Assembly: GCF_009362815.1 (NCBI RefSeq)
Contig: NZ_WHNX01000005.1
Coordinates: 1 to 64,000 of the forward strand
DNA: 64,000 nucleotides
Origin: Alkalibaculum sporogenes
GTDB taxonomy: Bacteria > Bacillota > Clostridia > Eubacteriales > Alkalibacteraceae
Direction of reading: 5' to 3'
The notes below the pieces were generated by a model. That model had not been told where the DNA came from and did not search any database. It was given only the letters and a program-made list of their open reading frames with translations. The position numbers and the translations under genes were made by a program. Position 1 is the first letter of the stretch. Every line of letters starts with the position of its first letter. Shown here one piece after another: positions 17,815 through 24,336 of the stretch.

Positions 17815-18856
17815 ACCAATCACCTAGATTTCCATATATCTCAGGATAGATTGCCCTAGCCATGTATTCGATAGCTTCTCCATAATATGGACCTGCATTA
17901 TACAGGAAATACTCTTGAGGTAAATAAATCACCCTTCCTTCTGTTATCCCTTGTACGCCTTTCCATACGGGGTTATTTTTGAATTGATCTTCCATTGTTT
18001 TTATTGCAACTTCATTGTTGGCAATCATACTCGTTACCAATATGTAATCAGGATTTTTTTCTACAATATATTCAATATCCAAGGGCGTATTTTCAGAGCC
18101 TATGGTATCAGGAGGTAACTCGCTGGCTATATTTTTTAGATTTAACATTTTTGAAATGTCCCCTGCAATGCTATTATCTAGTTTTACAGAAAGAGCATTA
18201 GATGTCACATAAAGAATTACTACTGTCTTTTCTTCTTGAGGTAACTTTTTAATGATATTATTTTTTTGTTCTTCTAATTTCCTAATGATTTCTTCCGCTT
18301 CTTCCTGTGCATCTAATATTTTTCCAAATGCCCTATAAATGGATAATACCTCTTCATAAGTTTTGGTTTGTGTACTGATCACTTGAAATCCCATTTCCCT
18401 TAGCTTTTCTGATTGAGTGGTTTGAGGACCATATTGAGAAATGATCAAGTCCGGTTTTTGATCAATAATAGCTTCCATATCAACAGCATAAACTGCTCCA
18501 ACAGTAGGAAGGCTTCCAATTTCATCCTTATAATTGGATATTAACTTTATATTTTCAGATATATTTGAAGTGCAAATAGACTTTCCGCCTAGACTATACC
18601 AAATATTTAAAGGTGTACCTGATAGTACCGCTACCCTTTCTGGTTTTTTATCTAATTGAATTTCCTTACCAAGGAAATCTATTACTCTTAAGGGATAGGT
18701 TTCTCCTTCCACAATAATTGGAGAATTTATTTCTTGAGATTTTTCTTTGCTCTCCGTAGCTTTTAAAGCATTAACGCCAGAGAGTTTTGCACAACTGGTA
18801 ATGCTTATTAATAAAATCAGAATTGCACCCATATAGCTGATCTTCTTTATCCACAT
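17804..18856 (-). CDS. ABC transporter substrate-binding lipoprotein, FepB/BtuF type
   Basis: A 350-residue lipoprotein with lipobox I-T-S-C (Cys22), then a periplasmic-binding-protein fold of the FepB/BtuF type (P-E-R-V-A-V-L-S-G; G-A-V-Y-A-V-D-M-E-A-I-I-D-Q-K-P-D-L-I-I; N-P-D-Y-I-L-V-T). It captures the ligand for the adjacent permease and ATPase; the ligand, presumably a corrinoid, haem-like compound or siderophore, cannot be told. ATG 18856 follows GGGAGG; the open frame extends 42 bases further upstream to another ATG without a site. Confidence 0.9.
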   Translation of the reverse strand: MWIKKISYMGAILILLISITSCAKLSGVNALKATESKEKSQEINSPIIVEGETYPLRVIDFLGKEIQLDKKPERVAVLSGTPLNIWYSLGGKSICTSNISENIKLISNYKDEIGSLPTVGAVYAVDMEAIIDQKPDLIISQYGPQTTQSEKLREMGFQVISTQTKTYEEVLSIYRAFGKILDAQEEAEEIIRKLEEQKNNIIKKLPQEEKTVVILYVTSNALSVKLDNSIAGDISKMLNLKNIASELPPDTIGSENTPLDIEYIVEKNPDYILVTSMIANNEVAIKTMEDQFKNNPVWKGVQGITEGRVIYLPQEYFLYNAGPYYGEAIEYMARAIYPEIYGNLGDWYGK

Positions 18857-18898
18857 TGATATTGTCCTCCCTTCTATATGTCCGATAAAACGAAACAT

Positions 18899-19212
18899 TA
18901 TTCAGTAGGGGTTTTCTTCATCTCCTACTAAATATTAGTAGAGTCAATCGGGCTTTTACAGACACTTAATCCCCCACTTAGCTTTATAATCATCTTGAAA
19001 TCTTGAAGTAGGAACAATACCTAATTTATCTAGCCTGAAAGGCAAGAGAAATTGAATGGTATTGACCCTGTCAGGGTTGGCGTGCTTTGTAGTGACTGAA
19101 TGGAGCTAGAAACCCGGGCAACCTATGTCAGAAGTCTTAAGTCTTAGTACCTGTTAATGCCGGATAAATGGATAGAAAGAGAGCAGACCTGAGATATGCC
19201 CTCTCCATGTAA
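18899..19212 (-). other. 314-bp intercistronic gap with an unstarted 49-codon reading frame
   Basis: This gap inside the operon has no recognisable gene. The minus strand holds a 49-codon frame without a start codon (18956-19105) whose end reads like protein (L-G-I-V-P-T-S-R-F then Y-K-A-K-W-G-I-K-C-L), possibly the tail of a decayed gene. A GAGAG/CTCTC hairpin with T-rich tail near 19170-19205 might partly terminate after the NEAT-like gene, which would make the surface protein more abundant than the transporter. ACCCTG/CAGGGT near 19064-19076 is a short palindrome. Confidence 0.3.
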
Positions 19213-19908
19213 TTATTGTTGAATTTTTAATCTTTTTACAACACTGTATAATGCGATCATAGATATCAAAATACTTAAAGGTAATAGGGTATTAAAATCA
19301 TCAGCCGTTTTGGGAGATATTACTTTTTCAGTACCTTCTGTGTTAGTAGTTTCTTCTACCGGTGTCTCATTTACTGGTTCTTCTCCTACTGGTGTCTCAT
19401 TTACTGGTTCTTCTTCTACTGGCGTCTCATTTACTGGTTCTTCTTCTATTGGCGTCTCATTTACTGGTTCTTGTATTAAATTAGCTGTACTTCCTTGGAA
19501 TGCAATGTCAATTACTTGAACCATTCCCATTGCTATCACTCGCACACTTACAGGTACTGTTTCATTTTCATTGGAAATAGTAAATTGATAGGTTGTCCAT
19601 TCTCCTTCTGTTGAAACAACTGTAGCTAGAGTTCCACCAACTGTAATATCCTGTAGACTTGTATTTTTAAAAGCTACTTGCGCTTGAATATTACCTTCTG
19701 AAATAATTAGCTTGGCTTTCTCTGTAACAGAATTTTTACTTAAAGAATCTTCTGTCGTCCCAGTTTTAAATACCTTAACATTAATTTCATAAGTTCCATC
19801 TGCCAAAGTTGTTGCTGCTTGAACTGTAGGTATAATGGAGACCATTAATACTAGAGCCATTAATAGTGATAAAATAAAAAATCTTTTTCTTTTAATTAGA
19901 ATAGACAT
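19213..19908 (-). CDS. NEAT-like cell-wall-anchored surface protein (repeat linker)
   Basis: A 231-residue secreted protein, first gene behind the riboswitch. Signal peptide (about 1-31), NEAT-like domain (about 33-143; D-G-T-Y-E-I-N-V-K-V-F-K, N-I-Q-A-Q-V-A-F-K-N-T-S), a linker of about four ten-residue repeats (E-P-V-N-E-T-P-V-E-E) that spans the wall, and the sortase signal S-P-K-T-A-D-D-F-N with hydrophobic segment and basic tail. It is a paralogue of the 10199-10810 protein. At the place of the haem Y-x3-Y motif it reads A-M-G-M-V-Q-V-I-D, again without tyrosine but with a Met at the first position. ATG 19908 follows AAAGGGGGG. Likely the outermost ligand receptor; ligand unknown. Confidence 0.75.
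   Translation of the reverse strand: MSILIKRKRFFILSLLMALVLMVSIIPTVQAATTLADGTYEINVKVFKTGTTEDSLSKNSVTEKAKLIISEGNIQAQVAFKNTSLQDITVGGTLATVVSTEGEWTTYQFTISNENETVPVSVRVIAMGMVQVIDIAFQGSTANLIQEPVNETPIEEEPVNETPVEEEPVNETPVGEEPVNETPVEETTNTEGTEKVISPKTADDFNTLLPLSILISMIALYSVVKRLKIQQ
19365..19475 (-). repeat. 30-bp tandem repeat encoding the PVEEEPVNET linker
   Basis: Four in-frame copies of a 30-bp unit (each beginning about ggttcttct and containing ggtgtctcatttact or ggcgtctcatttact) encode ten residues each. Copy number in such wall-spanning linkers often varies between strains; here the near identity of the copies suggests recent expansion. Confidence 0.8.
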
Positions 19909-20103
19909 GCTATTCCCCCCTTTAAATTTGTTTTTTGATATCAGCTGTCCCATTAATATATAAATAGAAACTTAGCTGTAGCATCCCGTTCGTTCGTTTT
20001 AGCTAGATAATTACTTTTAGATTCAACTTATATCTTAGCTTAGCTTGTCTTACTCCTTCATGTAACGATAGTTCCATTTCGTTCAGAATGACATTTAAAT
20101 ATA

Positions 20104-20137
20104 AAAAGCCTCTCAACACATTAGTTGAAAGGTTTTA
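20104..20137 (-). terminator. Riboswitch-controlled terminator before the NEAT/chelatase operon
   Basis: On the minus strand CCTTTCAAC pairs with GTTGAGAGG (one G-U) and is followed by CTTTTTATA. It lies between the cobalamin aptamer and the first gene and is the expected expression platform: ligand binding should favour termination. Confidence 0.75.
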
Positions 20138-20170
20138 CCCAGATAGATATAATTGATCTATCATAATAGC

Positions 20171-20378
20171 ACCCCTCCATCACTCGTAGAGTTACAGTGT
20201 TTCAAAACAGGCAGGTCTTCTGGCTCGAGCATCATCGTCTCCTCTTACCTTACTTATTAAGTGGTATTCTTAGAGGAACTCTTCTCTTACAGCGGCGGGA
20301 CCGCGTGGGATTTTCACCCATCTTCTCTTTTCACCGATCCATAATTTAATCATAAAATTATGATCGACACCTATTTTC
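20171..20378 (-). ncRNA. Adenosylcobalamin riboswitch controlling the NEAT/ABC/chelatase operon
   Basis: On the minus strand the aptamer opens with AATAGGTGTC, contains GGGTGAAAATCCCACGCGG and CCCGCCGCTGTAA, and closes with GAGCCAGAAGACCTGCC (about 20207), the hallmark elements of the B12 element. A conserved tail, ACTCTACGAGTGATGGAGGGG, follows at 20171-20191 and recurs in the two other copies in this window. A terminator follows at 20104-20137. High cobalamin is expected to switch the operon off. Confidence 0.95.
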
Positions 20379-20407
20379 TATATAGTTATTTGCAATACCA
20401 TATGTAA
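20379..20407 (-). promoter_or_regulatory. Promoter of the first cobalamin riboswitch
   Basis: Minus-strand TTACAT (20407-20402), a 17-base spacer and TATATA (20384-20379), directly before the first paired element of the aptamer. Confidence 0.5.
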
Positions 20408-20417
20408 TCTTTCTTCT

Positions 20418-21215
20418 TTATCCTACTTCTATATTTTCATTTCTATAGGATGATTGAATTGTCTTTACAAAACAAATCATTTCCTCTACAGAAGTCACTT
20501 TGTTTTCATATTCTATTTGAGTTCTGTCAATCATAATCACAGGAATATTCAGTACTCTCGCAGCATTGATTTTCTCGATGGTTCCTCCAGTATTCCCACT
20601 TTCCTTGGTCACCAAAACAGAAGCATTACAGTATTTTAAGAGTTGAATATTTAATTCTTCAGCAAAAGGACCTTTTATAGCAATTAGGTTTTTTGCGTTA
20701 AATCCTAGTTTTTCACATTTTGAAATTACCTTCCCATCAGGTAGTAATCTTAAAAATACTCTTTCTTTGTAATTTGGTATTTTAGTAAAGATATCTATTT
20801 TACCACTACCTAGAGTCAACATGATATTTCCTTGAAGTGTAAGCAATCGTTCTAGTGCTTCTTCATGACTTTTTACTCGAATAATATCCTCTCCTTGAAT
20901 TAGAGTTTCTTCACGTTCAAACCGACTATAGAGTATCTTGTTTTTCTTACATACGCTCACTGCATTTTGGGAAATATCAGTAGCAAAAGGATTCGAAGCA
21001 TCAATAATACAGATAATATCGTTTTGAATAATTAAATCACTTAAATTTTTTTGGGTCATTCTGCCTTCATATATGTGCAATCTCTTAATATTCTTTAATA
21101 AGTCACTTCCCAGTCTCGTTGTAACAGTTGCAATCACACCTACATTTATTTCTAATAATTTATTAATAATATTCGTTGCTTCTGCTGTTCCGGCTATCAC
21201 TAATATCTGACTCAT
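20418..21215 (-). CDS. cobK: Precorrin-6A / cobalt-precorrin-6A reductase
   Basis: A 265-residue Rossmann-like enzyme of the CobK/CbiJ family, which reduces a ring double bond of (cobalt-)precorrin-6A with NAD(P)H during corrin synthesis. Visible signatures are the nucleotide-binding start (I-L-V-I-A-G-T-A-E-A), D-A-S-N-P-F-A, L-T-L-G-S-G-K, and the C-terminal T-K-E-S-G-N-T-G-G-T-I-E-K-I-N-A-A. In an anaerobe the cobalt-containing substrate (CbiJ activity) is more likely. It stands alone: no other corrin-ring gene is in the window. AGGAGG precedes ATG 21215. A cobalamin riboswitch (21816-22024) lies upstream, but about 530 bp of repeats separate its terminator from the gene. Confidence 0.88.
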   Translation of the reverse strand: MSQILVIAGTAEATNIINKLLEINVGVIATVTTRLGSDLLKNIKRLHIYEGRMTQKNLSDLIIQNDIICIIDASNPFATDISQNAVSVCKKNKILYSRFEREETLIQGEDIIRVKSHEEALERLLTLQGNIMLTLGSGKIDIFTKIPNYKERVFLRLLPDGKVISKCEKLGFNAKNLIAIKGPFAEELNIQLLKYCNASVLVTKESGNTGGTIEKINAARVLNIPVIMIDRTQIEYENKVTSVEEMICFVKTIQSSYRNENIEVG

Positions 21216-21249
21216 TTAATCCTCCTACTTTCTAATTCAGTATTGGACA

Positions 21250-21740
21250 CAATCCACAATAATACGTGGTCATTCGCCAAATAACTGCAAGCTATCCCTT
21301 TGCTCTTTGTCTTCATCACCACAAGCAACATGCTTCGCGAGTTTCTTGTTACGCGGACAGTCGCCAAATGTCTACGTCTTCGACGTATTATTTTCATATG
21401 ATTGAAAGTTTGACTTTAGCAAGCTAAGTCTTTGTCTTCACGACCACTAGCAACACGCTTCGCGAGTTTCTTGTTACGCGGATAGTCGCCAAATGTCTAC
21501 GTCTTTGACGTATTATTTTCATATGATTTATAGTTTGACTTTAGCAAGCTAAGTCTTTGTCTTCACGACCACTAGCAACACGCTTCGCGAGTTTCTTGTT
21601 ACGCGGATAGTCGCCAAATGAAAACAAGTTTTCATTTACGGCTTATTTACCTACTACAGTCAAATTAGCAAGCTATTTGACTTTCTTAGATAAATAAGCC
21701 TACGAAAAGTTCTTTTCGCTTTGCTCGTTGTCTTCACGAT
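21250..21740. repeat. Block of 125-bp tandem structured repeats
   Basis: A unit of 125 bp is present nearly three times (tttgtcttca at 21306, 21431, 21556). Each copy carries CGCTTCGCG, the core acgcggaNagtcgccaaatg (21351, 21476, 21601; a diverged one at 21264), a small hairpin after it (ACGTC-TTC-GACGT, ACGTC-TTT-GACGT, then AATGAAAAC-AA-GTTTTCATT in the third), and GACTTTAGC-AA-GCTAAGTC. The third copy ends in a larger nested stem, GGCTTATTTA/TAAATAAGCC. It fills the leader between the riboswitch and cobK and is related to 1-170. No coding sequence. Confidence 0.8.
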
Positions 21741-21741
21741 A

Positions 21742-21787
21742 AAAAAGATCCCCATTGATTGGCAACCCAATACAATGAGAATCTATC
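21742..21787 (-). terminator. Riboswitch-controlled terminator before cobK
   Basis: On the minus strand GATTCTCATTGTATTGG pairs with CCAATCAATGGGGATC (G-U pairs and a small mismatch) and is followed by TTTTTT. It is the expression platform of the second cobalamin riboswitch. Confidence 0.75.
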
Positions 21788-21815
21788 TAAAAAAAATAGC
21801 ATGCTTCATTAGTAC

Positions 21816-22024
21816 ACCCTCTATCACTCGTAGAGTTGCTCGTGTCTAAAAATAGGCAGTTCTCCTGGCTCAAGCATCATCGTCTCCTTATGCATTCCTA
21901 ATGGAAGTTGCATTCCTAAAGGGACTCCTCTCTTACAGTGGCGGGACCGCGTGGGCATTTCACCCATCTTTCCTTTTAATCGATTTATAATTTTACTCGT
22001 AAAAATCATAACCGACACCTATTT
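21816..22024 (-). ncRNA. Adenosylcobalamin riboswitch upstream of cobK
   Basis: Minus-strand B12 element: AATAGGTGTCGG at the 5' end (about 22024), GGGTGAAATGCCCACGCGG, CCCGCCACTGTAAGAG, and GAGCCAGGAGAACTGCC near 21850-21870, then the shared tail ACTCTACGAGTGATAGAGGG (21816-21836). The closing box reads GAGAACTGCC where the consensus is GAGACCTGCC; the first switch has the consensus here. Function may still be intact. Confidence 0.93.
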
Positions 22025-22157
22025 CATTTTTTATATAGTTTTTATGTATTTACTATATCACATTATACAAATCATGTCACGATGAAAGATATATTTCAAG
22101 AATTAATTACATGGATGGTTATTTAAACTACTTTTCAATATTACCACCTTCAAACTC

Positions 22158-22702
22158 TTATATCATGGATAAATAATCCTGTTTTGGCTTCTCGGCAGGT
22201 GAAATTTTTGTCACCTTTATCTGTGGTTCATCGTATCCCATGTATTGACCTATATGAATGACTCCCTCTACTGTTACCCAAGTGTCCACTTTCAGCTCTG
22301 AAACCTTATCGTATTTACATATAACACCAACTGGTATTAAGTCAGCAACACAACAACACATCATCATACGATCAGGTATAAATTCGTTATCCTTCTTCAT
22401 GATCTTTAAAAACAAACCCTTTTATCGTAATTTGATAACCATCATACTTCTCCTTATTATTAAAAAGCTCGACAAACCAAGGATTATTTTCCTACATCAA
22501 AGAATTCTGCCTGGGAATGGAGAATGAACAGATTAATCTTATCCTTTTGTGACGTCATTGTTTCCATTTCTTCATAGCAACCGCAGCTGCACATAAACCC
22601 GGCAAATCTACCTGTTAATACCTTTTGCCGGGAGCGCCAAATTTCAAAGGTTACACCAATCAATATTGCAGATATAATTACAAGTCCTACTCGAGTTACC
22701 AC
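22158..22702 (-). pseudogene. Frameshifted YcgQ/TIGR03943-family (DUF1980) gene remnant
   Basis: Two adjacent minus-strand frames join into one protein if two frameshifts are repaired. The first frame (22484-22702) has a transmembrane segment and ends A-E-F-F-D-V; the homology goes on in another frame as E-N-N-P-W-F-V-E-L-F-N then Y-Q-I-T-I-K-G-F-V-F-K-D-H-E-E, and in a third as D-N-E-F-I-P-D-R-M-M-M-C-C-C-V-A-D-L-I-P-V-G. The R-x-x-M-x-C-C-V-A-D and the D-T-W-V-x-V-x-G stretches are typical of the C-terminal domain of YcgQ, a partner of the YcgR permease linked to metal homeostasis. No permease gene is nearby, so I call a remnant rather than a sequencing error, though the latter is possible. 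Confidence 0.65.
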
Positions 22703-22842
22703 GATAGATTGGCTTCCACTGTAAACGCATTTTATTTGTATTTACATTAATTATTAATTTGCGAGAAAAACTAATTTTAGTAAAGTATTGCTCAAAGAGA
22801 AATTTTAAATAATTTTATTAGCATAAAAAATACCGTAAAAAA

Positions 22843-22860
22843 ACAGTTGCGATAGCAACC
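22843..22860. promoter_or_regulatory. Candidate MarR operator
   Basis: A GTTGC-GATA-GCAAC dyad about 50 bp before the marR start codon. MarR proteins usually bind such dyads and repress their own promoter. On the minus strand the same hairpin is followed by TGTTTTTTT, so it could instead terminate leftward transcription. Confidence 0.4.
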
Positions 22861-22906
22861 AAGTTCTGCTAACATATGAACATAGGTATGGAAAGAGGAT
22901 AGAACT

Positions 22907-23362
22907 ATGAAAGAAAAGAAAAAATCTTTAATCAAAGCTATTTCAGCCATATACAGATACAGTCAAACTTATATAGGCGAAAATATAAAAAAATACAATA
23001 TTGGTAAAGGACAATGGAACTTCTTAACCCAATTATTATTCAATGAAGATGGACTTACTCAGGAGGAATTAAGTGACACCCTACATATTGACAAAGCCAA
23101 CACTGCGAGAGCTTTAAAATTACTTGAAGATGAAGATTACATATATAGACAATTAGATCCCAAAGATGCTAGAAAGAAACGGATCTACGTAACAAATAAG
23201 TCTCGTGTTTTTGAAGAAGAATTTCATTGTGTGTTTAAGGACTTGAATAAAATATTATCTAAAGATTTTACTCCGGAAGAAAAAGAAATGGCAAGGATCC
23301 TCCTTTATAGAATGCTAGATAATATTATAGCGTACAGAGAGACTCAAGGGAAAGGAAAGTGA
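22907..23362 (+). CDS. MarR-family transcriptional regulator
   Basis: A 151-residue winged-helix regulator. The recognition region L-T-Q-E-E-L-S-D-T-L-H-I-D-K-A-N-T-A-R-A (about 47-66) and wing D-P-K-D-A-R-K-K-R-I-Y-V (about 84-95) are characteristic. AGAGGATAG precedes ATG 22907. It is seven bases upstream of trmO and probably co-transcribed with it, and lies before the riboswitch-driven importer. The effector is unknown; a dyad at 22843-22860 may be its operator. Confidence 0.92.
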   Translation: MKEKKKSLIKAISAIYRYSQTYIGENIKKYNIGKGQWNFLTQLLFNEDGLTQEELSDTLHIDKANTARALKLLEDEDYIYRQLDPKDARKKRIYVTNKSRVFEEEFHCVFKDLNKILSKDFTPEEKEMARILLYRMLDNIIAYRETQGKGK

Positions 23363-23369
23363 TGTTATT

Positions 23370-23777
23370 ATGGATATTTTGATGAAACCTATAGGGTATA
23401 TACAATCTCCTTTTAAAGAAAAAAAACACATTCCCAAACAAGCAACAATCTCCGAAGGAATAAGTGCAAGCATACAATTGTTGAATGAATATGAAGTGGG
23501 AATTGAAGATATTCATGAAGGTTCCTATGGTATAATATTATTCTATTTCCATGAATCCGAAGGTTATTCATTAAAGACTATCTCCCATAAAACCGGTAAG
23601 ATGAGGGGGATATTCTCCACTCGTTCTCCCAACAGGCCAAATGGGATAGGATTCTCCATTGTAAAATTTACTAAAATTCATGGAACAACAATAGAATTTC
23701 AAGGAGTAGACATGATCGACGGTACCCCTGTACTCGATATCAAACCCTATGATGAGGAGCTAAACCCTAAAATATAG
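23370..23777 (+). CDS. trmO: TrmO/TsaA-family tRNA methyltransferase (UPF0066)
   Basis: A 135-residue single-domain protein of the TsaA/YaeB family. It has the N-terminal P-I-G-Y-I-Q-S-P-F, the S-R-S-P-N-R-P-N-like stretch T-R-S-P-N-R-P-N-G-I-G and the L-D-I-K-P-Y-D end that form the SAM-binding beta barrel. E. coli TrmO methylates t6A37 of tRNA-Thr; short clostridial versions are assigned by homology and often sit beside metal or corrinoid importers, as here. Its stop is only about 25 bp before the third cobalamin riboswitch. Confidence 0.85.
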   Translation: MDILMKPIGYIQSPFKEKKHIPKQATISEGISASIQLLNEYEVGIEDIHEGSYGIILFYFHESEGYSLKTISHKTGKMRGIFSTRSPNRPNGIGFSIVKFTKIHGTTIEFQGVDMIDGTPVLDIKPYDEELNPKI

Positions 23778-23801
23778 TTGAATCTTAAAAACTGAATATA
23801 T

Positions 23802-24012
23802 AGAATAGGTATCATTTATTCTTTTGAAGAGAAAAATAATAAATGATTAAAGGGGAAGATGGGTGAAAAACCCACGCGGTCCCGCCGCTGTAATAGAAGA
23901 GTCCCTCCATGAATGCCACAATTTAAAAAGGCAGGAGGAGACAATGAAACTTGAGCCAGAAAACCTGCCTGTTCTAGCACACGAAAAGACTCTACGAGTG
24001 ATAGAGAGGTGT
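23802..24012 (+). ncRNA. Adenosylcobalamin riboswitch controlling the FMN-PBP/ABC importer
   Basis: Plus-strand B12 element: AATAGGTATC (23803), GGGTGAAAAACCCACGCGG, CCCGCCGCTGTAATAG, GAGCCAGAAAACCTGCC (about 23953-23970), then the shared tail ACTCTACGAGTGATAGAGAGG (from about 23990). A terminator follows at 24064-24100. The only gene set downstream is the 24337-27807 importer. Confidence 0.95.
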
Positions 24013-24063
24013 AATAGGACAATCATAGCTTTTTTTCCTATATATTGAATATAAGTTTATTTC

Positions 24064-24100
24064 AAAACCTCTTAACAATTCGTTGAGAGGTTTTATTTTT
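24064..24100 (+). terminator. Riboswitch-controlled terminator before the FMN-PBP importer
   Basis: AAAACCTCTTAA pairs with TTGAGAGGTTTT (one G-U) around a seven-base loop and is followed by ATTTTTATT. It resembles the terminator of the first riboswitch and is the off state of the switch. The 24101-24336 stretch between it and the gene shows no other feature. Confidence 0.8.
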
Positions 24101-24336
24101 ATTGCTTTTATCGTGTATCCAATACAGAAATCACCTATTACTATATTAATGGATAATACGTTAAATGAAATTATAGAGCTTTCTTGCAAAGATACTTTAC
24201 TGCTTATTACGTTTACAACAGGTAATCAACCTGTGTAAATATATACTAAAGTTATAGGGAGGTGCACAAATACAACTTAGAAAAAATTGTGGATGGATTA
24301 CGAATGTAAAAAAATAAAGACAAGAGAGGAAAAAAT

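Noticed and set aside
21250-21740. Regular repeats that could be a CRISPR array
   Set aside because: Units are 125 bp and continuous, with no short repeats separated by unique spacers and no cas genes nearby.
22484-22702. Independent small membrane protein with a C-S-C-G-C motif
   Set aside because: The downstream sequence continues the homology in other frames, so it is better read as part of a broken gene.
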